Assembly (NCBI RefSeq): GCF_028737215.1
Contig: NZ_JAQZAM010000005.1
Coordinates: 62,001 to 126,000 of the forward strand
Direction: 5' to 3'
Length of the DNA: 64,000 nt
DNA from: Actinomycetospora chibensis
GTDB taxonomy: Bacteria > Actinomycetota > Actinomycetes > Mycobacteriales > Pseudonocardiaceae
Shown piece after piece: positions 1 through 7,066 of this stretch; the first letter of the stretch is position 1, and each line of letters starts with the position of its first letter. The notes beneath the pieces were generated by a model that was not told the origin of the DNA, did not search any database, and saw only the letters and a program-made list of their open reading frames with translations. The translations under genes were made by a program, and so were the position numbers.

Positions 1-108
1 GGTGTGCGGGTGCTCCTGCGCGGAGCGGGTGACCAGGACGCGCTGCGGGATCCAGAGACGGGTGGTGGGCAGACCGGTCGTCTGCGGGGCCGGAAGGGAT
101 CTCGTCAT
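1..108 (-). CDS. N-terminus of a spore-photoproduct-lyase-like protein (partial)
   Basis: Only the first 36 codons lie in the window, read from an ATG at 108 towards base 1 with no stop. The peptide begins MTRSLPAPQ and carries LWIPQRVLVTRSAQEHPHT, which resembles from memory the N-terminus of actinobacterial spore photoproduct lyase family radical SAM proteins, where a basic 'RVLVT.SA..HPH' stretch precedes the CxxxCxxC cluster. The cluster itself lies outside the window, so the assignment rests on a short stretch. The gene is divergent from the small gene at 244. It could equally be another protein with a similar leader. Confidence 0.4.
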   Translation of the reverse strand, partial: MTRSLPAPQTTGLPTTRLWIPQRVLVTRSAQEHPHT

Positions 109-243
109 CGCATTCACGTCAACGCGCCGCACGTTCGGCGACTTCCGCCCGGACGGGGTGATTGCGCCCTCCGGGCGCGGGATACTCGGCCGCGTCCGGC
201 AGTGGCGCCGGTCACATCCGCTCAGCCCCACTCGGGAGGTCCC

Positions 244-459
244 GTGTCCGCCCCGTCCTCCGGTCCCGACCTGCGCCCCGCCGCGCTCGACGACGCCGCC
301 CTCGCCGACCTGCGCCGCGTCGAGGAGCGCATCGGCACCCCGCTCGTCGCGTACGAGGCCGAGAGCCCCTACGCCGAGCTCACCGACGAGCAGCTCGCCG
401 AGATCCGGCGCGCCGAGAGCGCCCTCGGCGTCCGGCTGCTGGCCTACCGCCCGGCCTGA
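244..459 (+). CDS. Small protein of 71 aa with an internal duplication, unknown function
   Basis: I do not recognise a family. The GTG start at 244 is chosen because GGGAGGT sits just upstream (234-240) and because the peptide becomes actinobacterial in style only from there. The protein is charged and apparently soluble, with no signal peptide. It contains two diverged copies of one motif: ALADLRRVEERIGTPLVAYE at about residues 18-37 and QLAEIRRAESALGVRLLAYR at about 50-69. Each copy probably forms a helix followed by a strand. It is convergent with the broken SDR gene, whose stop directly abuts this stop at 459/460, and it stands alone as a transcription unit. Confidence 0.55.
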   Translation: MSAPSSGPDLRPAALDDAALADLRRVEERIGTPLVAYEAESPYAELTDEQLAEIRRAESALGVRLLAYRPA

Positions 460-1211
460 TCAGACCCGCGCCTCGGCGACCGCCACGGTGCGGCCTCCGA
501 ACCGCGCGACGTCCGGGTCCGCGAGCAGCGCGCACACCGCCCGGCCCGGCGCCTCGACGTCGTCCACGCCGGGTGGGAGCGCGTCACCCAGGGCCGCGAC
601 GATCGCCTCGGTGGCCGTGAAGCCCGGGGAGAGGCACAGCGCCGTGCCTCCGTGCGGCGCGAGGTCGTGGTGCACCGAGCGCGCGAGACGCGAGATGCCG
701 GTCATCGCGAGGTCGTAGACGGCGTGCCCGCCGAGGACCTCGTCGTCGTGACCCCCGTAGCCCGTCATCACGACGAGCCCGCCGCGCGCGAGCACGAGCG
801 GCGTCGCGGCGCGCACCGTGTCGTCGTGGCTGCGCAGCCCGACGTCGATCATGTTCGTCCAGTGCGCGGGGTCGAGCTCCCAGAACGGGCTCGGCGCGAA
901 GGGCAGCGCGTTGCCGTCGAAGGCGTTGGCGACGACGAGGTCGAGCCCGTCGTGCCGCTCCCGGACGGCGCCGAGGACCGGGTCGAGCGCCGCGGCCCCG
1001 TGGGCATGGTCGACGGCGTGTGCGACACCGCGGCCGCCGCGCTCGTCGACCTCCGCCGCCGTGTCCTCCACCGTCCCCGGCAGGGTCGGGTGCGGCCGGG
1101 CCTAGGTGTCGCGATCGGTGACGTGCACCGTCGCGCCGGTGTCGGCCAGCGCCAGCGCGATCCCCGGCCGACGCCCCGGGCGGCTCCCGTGACCAGCGCG
1201 ACCGTACTCAC
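460..1211 (-). pseudogene. Broken short-chain dehydrogenase/reductase
   Basis: An SDR reading begins at GTG 1211 (VSTVALVTGAARGVGRG, the TGxxxGxG cofactor motif), overlapping the SRPBCC stop by four bases (GTGA). After GGCCGGGG the frame is lost. The continuation IALALADTGATVHVTDRDT lies in another frame, as if one base were deleted in the GRGI motif. That frame then meets a TAG at 1104-1102 and resumes in the same frame with ARPHPTLPGTVEDTAAEVDE and the rest of the protein to 460. So two lesions separate the nucleotide-binding motif from the catalytic half, which has YDLAMTG (YxxxK-like region). The gene is either a pseudogene or carries local sequencing errors. A shorter product could still start at 1071 but would lack the Rossmann motif. 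Confidence 0.7.
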
Positions 1212-1714
1212 GACGCCGGGTCGGTCGCGGCGTAGCGCGGCGCGAGGGACTCCCAGGCGGCGAGGAACGTCGGCCCGTCGCAACCCGCGGACCCCACGTC
1301 ACGCCCGTCCAGGTGCACGGCGAGGTTGCCGAGGTGCACGTGCCACCCGGCTCCGTACTGCACGACGTCGACGTCGAGGCGAGTGTGGTCGAGCCGCAGC
1401 AGCGTGCCGTCGCCATCGGGGACGAGGCGCAGCACCAGCTCGGAGGGCGGCTCGCCCGTGTAGTCCCAGGTGAGACGCAGCTCGTGGGGCGGGTCCCAGG
1501 ACATGACGGTGCAGCGGGCGGTCTCGTCGCCGTTCATCCGCAGCACGAACGTCGCGTCGGGCCCCGGCGCGCCGGACTCGACCGGCGCCAGCCAGTCGCC
1601 CAGGCGTCCGGGCTGGGTGAGGGCCGCCCAGACGCGAGAGGCGGGCGAGGCCAGGCGGCGCTCGAGGTGGACGGTGCCGGCGGCCCGGTCCACGGTGCCG
1701 AGGAGGTCGGTCAC
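1208..1714 (-). CDS. SRPBCC-fold protein (AHSA1-like), ArsR partner
   Basis: A 168-residue protein with the START/Bet v1-like hydrophobic-pocket fold typical of 'activator of Hsp90 ATPase homolog' proteins. It opens with GTVHLERRLASPASRVWAALTQPGRLGDWLAP, the standard first strand, helix and W-containing turn. The second half (PPHELRLTWDYTGEPPSELVLRL and the HTRLD strand) completes the helix-grip fold. It overlaps the upstream ArsR gene by ATGA (1711-1714) and the downstream broken SDR by GTGA, so all three were one translationally coupled unit. ArsR-SRPBCC pairs are common in actinobacteria, but the ligand is normally unknown, as here. Confidence 0.85.
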   Translation of the reverse strand: MTDLLGTVDRAAGTVHLERRLASPASRVWAALTQPGRLGDWLAPVESGAPGPDATFVLRMNGDETARCTVMSWDPPHELRLTWDYTGEPPSELVLRLVPDGDGTLLRLDHTRLDVDVVQYGAGWHVHLGNLAVHLDGRDVGSAGCDGPTFLAAWESLAPRYAATDPAS

Positions 1715-2040
1715 GGTGTACTCCCATCATGGTCGGTCTCGAGGTGGCGCTCGAGGGCGTCGAGACGCCCGGTCCAGAAGCTGGTCTGCCGTGACGCCCA
1801 GCCGGCCAGCTCGTCGAGCGGGCCGGGGTCGAGGCGGTAGACGCGGCGCTGCGCGTCGACGGTGCTGGTGACCAGCCCGGACTCGCGCAGCACCTTGAGG
1901 TGCTTGGACGCGGTGGGCTGACGGATCCCGAACCGCTCGGCGGCGAGGTCGGCGAGCTCGCCCGCCGTCACCTCGCCCCGAGCCAGCCGCTCGACCATCG
2001 AGCGCCGCACCGGGTCCGCCACCGCCTGGAACACGTCCAC
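1711..2040 (-). CDS. ArsR-family winged-helix repressor
   Basis: A 109-residue regulator starting at GTG 2040. The wHTH runs through VADPVRRSMVERLARGEVTAGELADLAAERFGIRQPTASKHLKVLRESGLV; the segment QPTASKHLKVL is the recognition helix typical of the family. The beta-wing follows (DAQRRVYRLDPG). The C-terminal helix, around DELAGWASRQTSFWTGRLDALERHLE, is the usual sequence in ArsR proteins paired with SRPBCC genes rather than metal sensors, and no metal-binding ELCVCDL-type motif is present. It is co-transcribed with the SRPBCC gene, and it probably represses its own unit from the palindrome just upstream at 2061-2070. Confidence 0.9.
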   Translation of the reverse strand: MDVFQAVADPVRRSMVERLARGEVTAGELADLAAERFGIRQPTASKHLKVLRESGLVTSTVDAQRRVYRLDPGPLDELAGWASRQTSFWTGRLDALERHLETDHDGSTP

Positions 2041-2060
2041 GACCCGTACTTTGCCACAGG

Positions 2061-2070
2061 GCTATATAGC
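2061..2070. promoter_or_regulatory. Palindrome in the divergent arsR/lactonase promoter region
   Basis: GCTATATAGC is a perfect 10-bp palindrome in the 118-bp gap between the divergent ArsR gene and the phosphotriesterase-like gene. It is AT-rich in a very GC-rich context, which suits an ArsR operator or a -10 region. Assignment is from position and symmetry only. Confidence 0.4.
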
Positions 2071-2158
2071 TGACAAGCGATGCACGCTGGACTCTGGCCT
2101 CCCGCCGGGGGATGCGTGAGGGTGGTCCAGGTCACAACGACGCGGCGGAGGTGCGGGC

Positions 2159-3133
2159 ATGCCGACGGTGGAGACGGTGCGGGGTCCGGTGGACACCGGG
2201 GACCTCGGCACGACGCTGATGCACGAGCACGTGTTCGTGCTGACGCCGGACATCATGGCCAACTACGGCGACGAGTACTGGGACGAGGAGGTCCGGGTCG
2301 CCGACGCGATCGACAAGCTGCGCCGCCTGCGCGATCTGGGCGTCACGACGATCGTCGACCCCACCGTCGTCGGGCTCGGCCGCTACATCCCCCGCGTCGC
2401 GCGGATCAACGCCGAGGTCGACCTCCATATCGTGGTGGCCACCGGTCTCTACACGTTCGACGAGATCCCACACTTCCTGCACTACCGCGGCCCGGACACG
2501 CTGCTCGGCGGCGACGAGCCGATGGTCCAGATGTTCGTCAAGGACATCCGCGAGGGCATCGCCGGGACGGGGATCAAGGCGGCGTTCCTCAAGGGTGTCG
2601 TCGAGGAGCGGGGCCTGACCCCCGACCAGACGCGGGTGCAGAACGCCATCGCCGCCACCCACGTCGAGACCGGCGTGCCGATCACGGTGCACACCAACAG
2701 CGCGCACCAGACCGGGCGGCTCGCCCTCGACCTGTACGAGCGCAGCGGCGTCGACCTCACCAAGGTCGTCGTCGGGCACGCGGGCGACACCAACGACCTC
2801 GACTACCTGCGCGAGATCATGGACCGAGGCGCGACGATCGGCTGCGACCGGTTCGGGCTCGACCTGTTCAACCCGACCGAGCAGCGGGTCGCGACGATCG
2901 CGGCGCTCTGCGCCCAGGGGTACGCCGACCGGATCGTGCTCGCCCACGACGCGGCCTGCTACATGGACTTCTTCTCCGGCGAGACCTCGCAGGCCGCACT
3001 GGCGCAGGCCGCGCCGAACTGGCACTACGAGCACATCCACCACGACGTGCTCCCGGCGCTGCGCGAGCAGGGCGTGAGCGACGAGCAGCTGACGACGATG
3101 CTGGTCGAGAACCCGCGGCGGTACTTCTCGTGA
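2159..3133 (+). CDS. Phosphotriesterase-family metallohydrolase (probable lactonase)
   Basis: A 324-residue amidohydrolase-fold enzyme of the phosphotriesterase/PTE-like lactonase group. The binuclear metal ligands are all visible: H22 and H24 in MHEHV, the bridging lysine K145 (AAFLKG), H178 (VHTN), H207 (VGHAGD) and D264 (LAHDAA). Length matches the family (about 320-330). The ATG at 2159 has GGAGG upstream. Members hydrolyse lactones and, weakly, organophosphate esters. The gene overlaps the next one by GTGA, so the product is probably made together with an acyl-CoA ligase. A plausible role is opening a lactone to a hydroxy acid that the ligase then activates; substrate unknown. Confidence 0.9.
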   Translation: MPTVETVRGPVDTGDLGTTLMHEHVFVLTPDIMANYGDEYWDEEVRVADAIDKLRRLRDLGVTTIVDPTVVGLGRYIPRVARINAEVDLHIVVATGLYTFDEIPHFLHYRGPDTLLGGDEPMVQMFVKDIREGIAGTGIKAAFLKGVVEERGLTPDQTRVQNAIAATHVETGVPITVHTNSAHQTGRLALDLYERSGVDLTKVVVGHAGDTNDLDYLREIMDRGATIGCDRFGLDLFNPTEQRVATIAALCAQGYADRIVLAHDAACYMDFFSGETSQAALAQAAPNWHYEHIHHDVLPALREQGVSDEQLTTMLVENPRRYFS

Positions 3134-4650
3134 GCCCCGAACCCCTGCCCCGCGGTCCGGCGCCGTTCGACACGTCGGGCATCACCCGCGGCGACGACGG
3201 CATCGCGCGCTACGACCGCCTCGCGCCGTCGGTGGTGGCGATGGTGCGGGCGTCGGTGGAGCGCCACCCCGACGTGGAGGCGGTGGTCGAGGTCGGCGGC
3301 GAGCGCGTCACGTACGCCGAGCTGTGGGAGCGCGCGGCCCGGGTCGCCGGCGGCCTGGTCGCCGACGGCATCACCCGCGGCGACCGGGTGGCCTCGCTGC
3401 TGCCGGCGGGCCTGGACTGGGTGGTCGGCTTCCTCGGCACGCTGCTCGCCGGCGCCGTCGCCGTCCCGGTGAACACCCGCTTCGCCGCGCCGGAGATCGA
3501 GCACGTCCTCACCGACTCCGGGGCGGCCGCCGTGCTGCGCGCCGGGTCGCCGCTGCCCGAGGGGAACCCGGAGGCCCTCGAGGACCTCGTCCCCGGCGAC
3601 CTCGCGGCGATCTTCTACACCAGCGGCACCACCGGCCGCCCCAAGGGCGCGCGCACCACCCACGGCAACTTCCTGTCCAACGTCGAGACCGCGATCCGCG
3701 TCATCGGCATCGACCGCGCGGCCGGGCCGACGCTGCGCAACCTCGTCTCGGTGCCGCTGTTCCACGTCACCGGCTGCAACTCGCAGCTGCTCGTCCAGCT
3801 CGGCCTGGGCGGGACGACGGTGGTGCTGCCGACGTTCCAGGCGGACGCGTTCGTGCGCACGATCGTCGAGGAGCGCATCGACACGCTGGTCTCCGTCCCC
3901 GCGATCTACGGGCTGACGCTGGCCCGCGACGACCTCGACGTCGACCTCTCCGGCATCCGCCGCGCGACCTACGGCGGCGCGCCCATGGCGCCCGACCTGG
4001 TCCGCCGGCTCCAGGAGCGCCTCCCGCAGGCCCGGCTCGGCAACGGCTTCGGGCTCACCGAGACCTCCTCGATCTCCACGTTCCTGCCCCACGAGTGGGC
4101 GGTGCAGCACGCCGACTCCGTGGGTTTCGCCGCTCCGGTGGTCGACCTCGCGCTGACCGACGTCGACGACGCCGGCGTCGGGGAGCTGCTGATCCGGGGC
4201 CCGAACGTCGTCGACGGGTACTGGGAGGCCCCGGAGGCGACGGCCCGGACGTTCGTCGACGGCTGGCTGCACAGCGGGGACCTCGCCCGCGTGGACGACG
4301 GGCTGGTCCGGGTGGTCGACCGCGCCAAGGACGTCATCAACCGCGGCGGTGAGAACGTCTACTCGGTCGAGGTCGAGAACGCCCTCGCCGGCGCGCCCGG
4401 GGTGGCCGACGCGGCGGTCGTCGGGGTGCCGGACGACATCATGGGCGAGAAGGTCGGCGCGGTGCTGGTGGGCGGGAGCGTCGACGTCGACGCCGTCCTC
4501 GCCTACCTGGACACGCAGCTCGCCGACTTCAAGGTGCCCCAGTACGTCGTCGTCACCACCGACCCCCTGCCACGCAACCCCGGCGGCAAGCTGCTCAAAC
4601 GGACCCTGCGCGACGGCACCGACTGGGGGCGGCCGGTGCGCGGTCGCTGA
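3130..4650 (+). CDS. AMP-forming acyl-CoA synthetase
   Basis: A 506-residue ANL-superfamily ligase starting at GTG 3130, which overlaps the lactonase stop (GTGA). Motifs appear in order: P-loop-like YTSGTTGRPKG (around residue 160), VSVPLFHVTG, FGLTET (A5), the YxxGD-type GWLHSGDLA (A7), the hinge DRAKDVINRGGENV (A8) and the terminal catalytic lysine region NPGGKLLKRTL (A10). It adenylates a carboxylate and transfers it to CoA. It is slightly shorter than typical fatty-acyl ligases because the region between A1 and A3 is trimmed (AAAVLRAGSPLPEGNPEALED). Substrate unknown. Coupling to the lactonase suggests a hydroxy-acid product as substrate (inference). Confidence 0.9.
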   Translation: MSPEPLPRGPAPFDTSGITRGDDGIARYDRLAPSVVAMVRASVERHPDVEAVVEVGGERVTYAELWERAARVAGGLVADGITRGDRVASLLPAGLDWVVGFLGTLLAGAVAVPVNTRFAAPEIEHVLTDSGAAAVLRAGSPLPEGNPEALEDLVPGDLAAIFYTSGTTGRPKGARTTHGNFLSNVETAIRVIGIDRAAGPTLRNLVSVPLFHVTGCNSQLLVQLGLGGTTVVLPTFQADAFVRTIVEERIDTLVSVPAIYGLTLARDDLDVDLSGIRRATYGGAPMAPDLVRRLQERLPQARLGNGFGLTETSSISTFLPHEWAVQHADSVGFAAPVVDLALTDVDDAGVGELLIRGPNVVDGYWEAPEATARTFVDGWLHSGDLARVDDGLVRVVDRAKDVINRGGENVYSVEVENALAGAPGVADAAVVGVPDDIMGEKVGAVLVGGSVDVDAVLAYLDTQLADFKVPQYVVVTTDPLPRNPGGKLLKRTLRDGTDWGRPVRGR

Positions 4651-4661
4651 TCACCCGCTGA

Positions 4662-6212
4662 TCATCGCGGGCGCACGCCCGCCGACCCGATCTGCTGGGG
4701 CACCTCCGCCGCGACGAGGCCCCGGGAGCCGGGGAGCAGCGCGTCGGGGTCCTCGACGCCGTCGGGACCGAACCAGGGGTGCTCGGCGGTGGTCTCCGCG
4801 TCCGGGACGGGAGCCGGGGGGTCAGGCTCGTGCCGCCCCGGCTCCGGCAGCACCCGGCCCGCGCGGGTGGAGACGACGGCGATGCGCTCACCGGCCGGGG
4901 TCCGCCCCGCGTCGACCGCGCCCACGGCGTCGGCCGGCAGACGATCCAGCGCGACCCGGAGGTCCTCGACCGGAAGTGGTCGGGCGTGGGTGACGATCGT
5001 GGCGACGGTGGCCGTCAGCGGGACGTGCGGGTAGCCGTCGGAGGCGAGCTCCAGCTGCTCGGCCACCTCGTCGCCGAGGCCCGCGAGGTGCCGCGCCGAG
5101 GCGCCCGGCACGACGACGAGGAACTCGCGACGGCTCAGGCGCACGGCGGCGTCGACGGGGCCGAGCGGCTGGCACAGGGCGGCCGCCACCTTGCGGGCGG
5201 CGTGGTACTCGGCGCGCGGATCCTCGAGCTCCGCGCCCAGGCCGGCGATGTCGAGCAGGGCGAGGCCGACCGGGAGCTCGGTCGACCCGCCGGGCGCCGA
5301 CCAGCGTCCGAGGAAGTCCGGGGTCGGCAGGCCGCTCGACGGGTCGATCTCGGCCGAGCGGTGCGCGTCGGCACCCCGGTGGGCGTCGGCGAGCTGCTCG
5401 CGCAGCGCGCGGCTCCCGGCCTGCGCGGTCTGCATCCGGGTGATCATGTGCGCGAGCGACGCCGTCGCCCACGCCTCCGCCGGCGACCCGCTGCTCCCGG
5501 CCTGCTCGCCGCCCGCGGCCATGGTCTCGCCGAGCAGGCCGTCGATCCGGCGCAGCAGCGGCTCCGGGAGCCGCCCGCCCAGGGCGAGGCGCAGCCGGGC
5601 GAGCTCCGCCCCGGCCTGGGCGTGGGCGTAGCCCCAGCGGCCGGAGAACTGGCGGCTCGCCTCGGTGTCGTGCTCGCGGGCGTCGTAGGCGTGCTGGTCG
5701 GTGGCCACGAGGAAGGCGCCGGCGCGCGGACCGACCGCGACGACGGTCCACTCGTCGGCGAGCTTCTCGTCGGGCTCGATCAGCACCGTGTGCACCCCGC
5801 GGGGCGGCGCGTGCTCCTCGCCGCGGACGAAGCCGACGACCACCTCGGCGCCCGCCGCCGCGAGGCGCTCGTAGACGACGCGCTCGCGCTCGAAGAACTC
5901 CAGGCGCTGGAACAGCGCGATCACCACCGTCGACGGGCCGGGCCCGCCGATGGGCGACGACACCACGGCCTTCTCGATCGCGTGGGAGACGGCCACCAGC
6001 AGCCGCTTGGGCACCAGGGCCGGCCGCCCGCCGCCGGTGCGGTCCCAGGCGCGGTGGGGGTCGTCGTCGAGACGGGAGCGGGTGGCGCGGGCGGTGGCTT
6101 CGGCGACGGCCTGGGAGAGCGGTCCGGCGACGCCCCTCGTGCCGCCCGGCGGGGGCGGCGGCACCGTGGGCACGGCGAGAGGGGTCGGGCGGCCGTTCGG
6201 GTGAGTGGTCAC
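4662..6212 (-). CDS. DICT-domain sensor with degenerate GGDEF domain
   Basis: A 516-residue cytoplasmic protein with no membrane segment, starting at GTG 6212 with AGGAGC upstream. Residues about 65-225 resemble a DICT domain (sensory domain of diguanylate cyclases and two-component systems): RLLVAVSHAIEKAV, STVVIALFQRLEFFERERVVYERLAA, and FLVATDQHAYDA. Residues about 290-455 follow a GGDEF fold (DPSSGLPTPDFLGRW, LALLDIAGLG, AARKVAAALCQPLGPVDAAVRLSRREFLVVVPG). The active-site GGDEF is replaced by SRREF, so diguanylate cyclase activity is unlikely. It stands alone, convergent with the CoA-ligase gene. A role as a signal receptor or ligand-binding pseudo-cyclase is inference. Confidence 0.7.
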   Translation of the reverse strand: MTTHPNGRPTPLAVPTVPPPPPGGTRGVAGPLSQAVAEATARATRSRLDDDPHRAWDRTGGGRPALVPKRLLVAVSHAIEKAVVSSPIGGPGPSTVVIALFQRLEFFERERVVYERLAAAGAEVVVGFVRGEEHAPPRGVHTVLIEPDEKLADEWTVVAVGPRAGAFLVATDQHAYDAREHDTEASRQFSGRWGYAHAQAGAELARLRLALGGRLPEPLLRRIDGLLGETMAAGGEQAGSSGSPAEAWATASLAHMITRMQTAQAGSRALREQLADAHRGADAHRSAEIDPSSGLPTPDFLGRWSAPGGSTELPVGLALLDIAGLGAELEDPRAEYHAARKVAAALCQPLGPVDAAVRLSRREFLVVVPGASARHLAGLGDEVAEQLELASDGYPHVPLTATVATIVTHARPLPVEDLRVALDRLPADAVGAVDAGRTPAGERIAVVSTRAGRVLPEPGRHEPDPPAPVPDAETTAEHPWFGPDGVEDPDALLPGSRGLVAAEVPQQIGSAGVRPR

Positions 6213-6387
6213 CGTGGGGCTCCTGGCGTCCGGACGCGGTATGGGCGGATCGGTCGGTTCCCCCTACCACCGGGCCGAACCGTCCGCGGGCGATCGAGCC
6301 GACGACCGGCCGCCCCCGCGCGCCGAGGAGATCCCTGCCACCCGATCGGCGGGCGTCCGGTCGGGGAACCCCCCGGTCACCCCCCGT

Positions 6388-6431
6388 ACGTGCGTGATCT
6401 TCTGAGTGATGGCTCAGAAGATCACGCACGT
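6388..6431. terminator. Perfect 19-bp inverted repeat at the lutC 3' end
   Basis: Arms at 6388-6406 and 6413-6431 (core GTGCGTGATCTTC / GAAGATCACGCAC) are perfectly complementary around a 6-base loop. The lutC stop codon (6424-6422) lies inside one arm, so the hairpin forms at the very end of the rha-lut transcript. There is no U-tract. Very similar palindromes recur at 33121-33169 and 62794-62833. Confidence 0.65.
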
Positions 6432-7066
6432 GGGGCGACGAGGACCACGTCGAGGCGGCGGGGCCCGTGGACGCCCTCGACGCGGTCGAGCTCGATGTCG
6501 CTGGTGGCCGAGGGGCCGGAGACGAACGTCAGCGGGTGGGTGGGGTCGAGGCGGGCGATGCCCTCGGGCACCGAGGACACGACGTCGGCGGCCCGGACGA
6601 CGCACACGTGGTGGTCGGGGACGAGCGTGATCGCCCGCCGCCCCTGGTCCGGGGCGAGCGCGTCGAGGACGAACGTGCCGGTGTCCGCGATCGCCACCGC
6701 GGCCCCGGTGACCACGGCGTCGACCGCGTCGAGCTTCGCCACCGACAGCGGTGGCTCGTCGGGGCGGACGCGGGCGGTGACCTCGCCGAGCCAGCGCGCC
6801 GGCAGGCCGGGCGGGGCGACGAAGGTCGTGACACCCGCGTTCTCCAGGATGTCCGCGATCGTCGCCGAGACGTCGTCCTCGTCGGCGACGCGGTGCACGG
6901 TGGCCTTGTAGTCGGTGAGGGTCTCGACCAGCCGGTCGACGACCTCGGCCGACCCGGGTGGCGCGGTGCCCGACCGCCGGTACTCCCGCGGCACCTCCGG
7001 GGCGGTGGCGCCGCCGGCGTCCCGGGCCGCCCGCAGCCGCGCGAGCACCTCGTCGCGCGCGCTCAC
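6422..7066 (-). CDS. lutC: LutC/YkgG-family lactate utilisation protein
   Basis: A 214-residue LUD-domain protein, third component of the LutABC L-lactate oxidation complex. Recognisable blocks are DAVVTGAAVAIADTGTFVLDA (the strongly conserved IADTGT motif), LVPDHHVCVVRAADVV and the C-terminal SGPSATSDIELDRVEGVHGPR (conserved GPSRTADIE-type signature). The start is GTG 7066, overlapping the lutB stop as GTGA; a GTC-GTC run before it has no start codon. It is the last gene of the rhamnose-lactate operon and its stop is embedded in the terminal hairpin. Confidence 0.93.
   Translation of the reverse strand: MSARDEVLARLRAARDAGGATAPEVPREYRRSGTAPPGSAEVVDRLVETLTDYKATVHRVADEDDVSATIADILENAGVTTFVAPPGLPARWLGEVTARVRPDEPPLSVAKLDAVDAVVTGAAVAIADTGTFVLDALAPDQGRRAITLVPDHHVCVVRAADVVSSVPEGIARLDPTHPLTFVSGPSATSDIELDRVEGVHGPRRLDVVLVAPRA

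Noticed and set aside
1102-1104. TAG read as pyrrolysine or programmed readthrough in the SDR
   Set aside because: A separate frameshift lies just upstream and no recoding machinery or methylamine context exists; decay or error is simpler.
2080-3129. N-terminal extension of the CoA ligase to 856 aa
   Set aside because: The upstream part overlaps the phosphotriesterase-like gene in another frame and has no homology style; GTG 3130 overlaps its stop normally.
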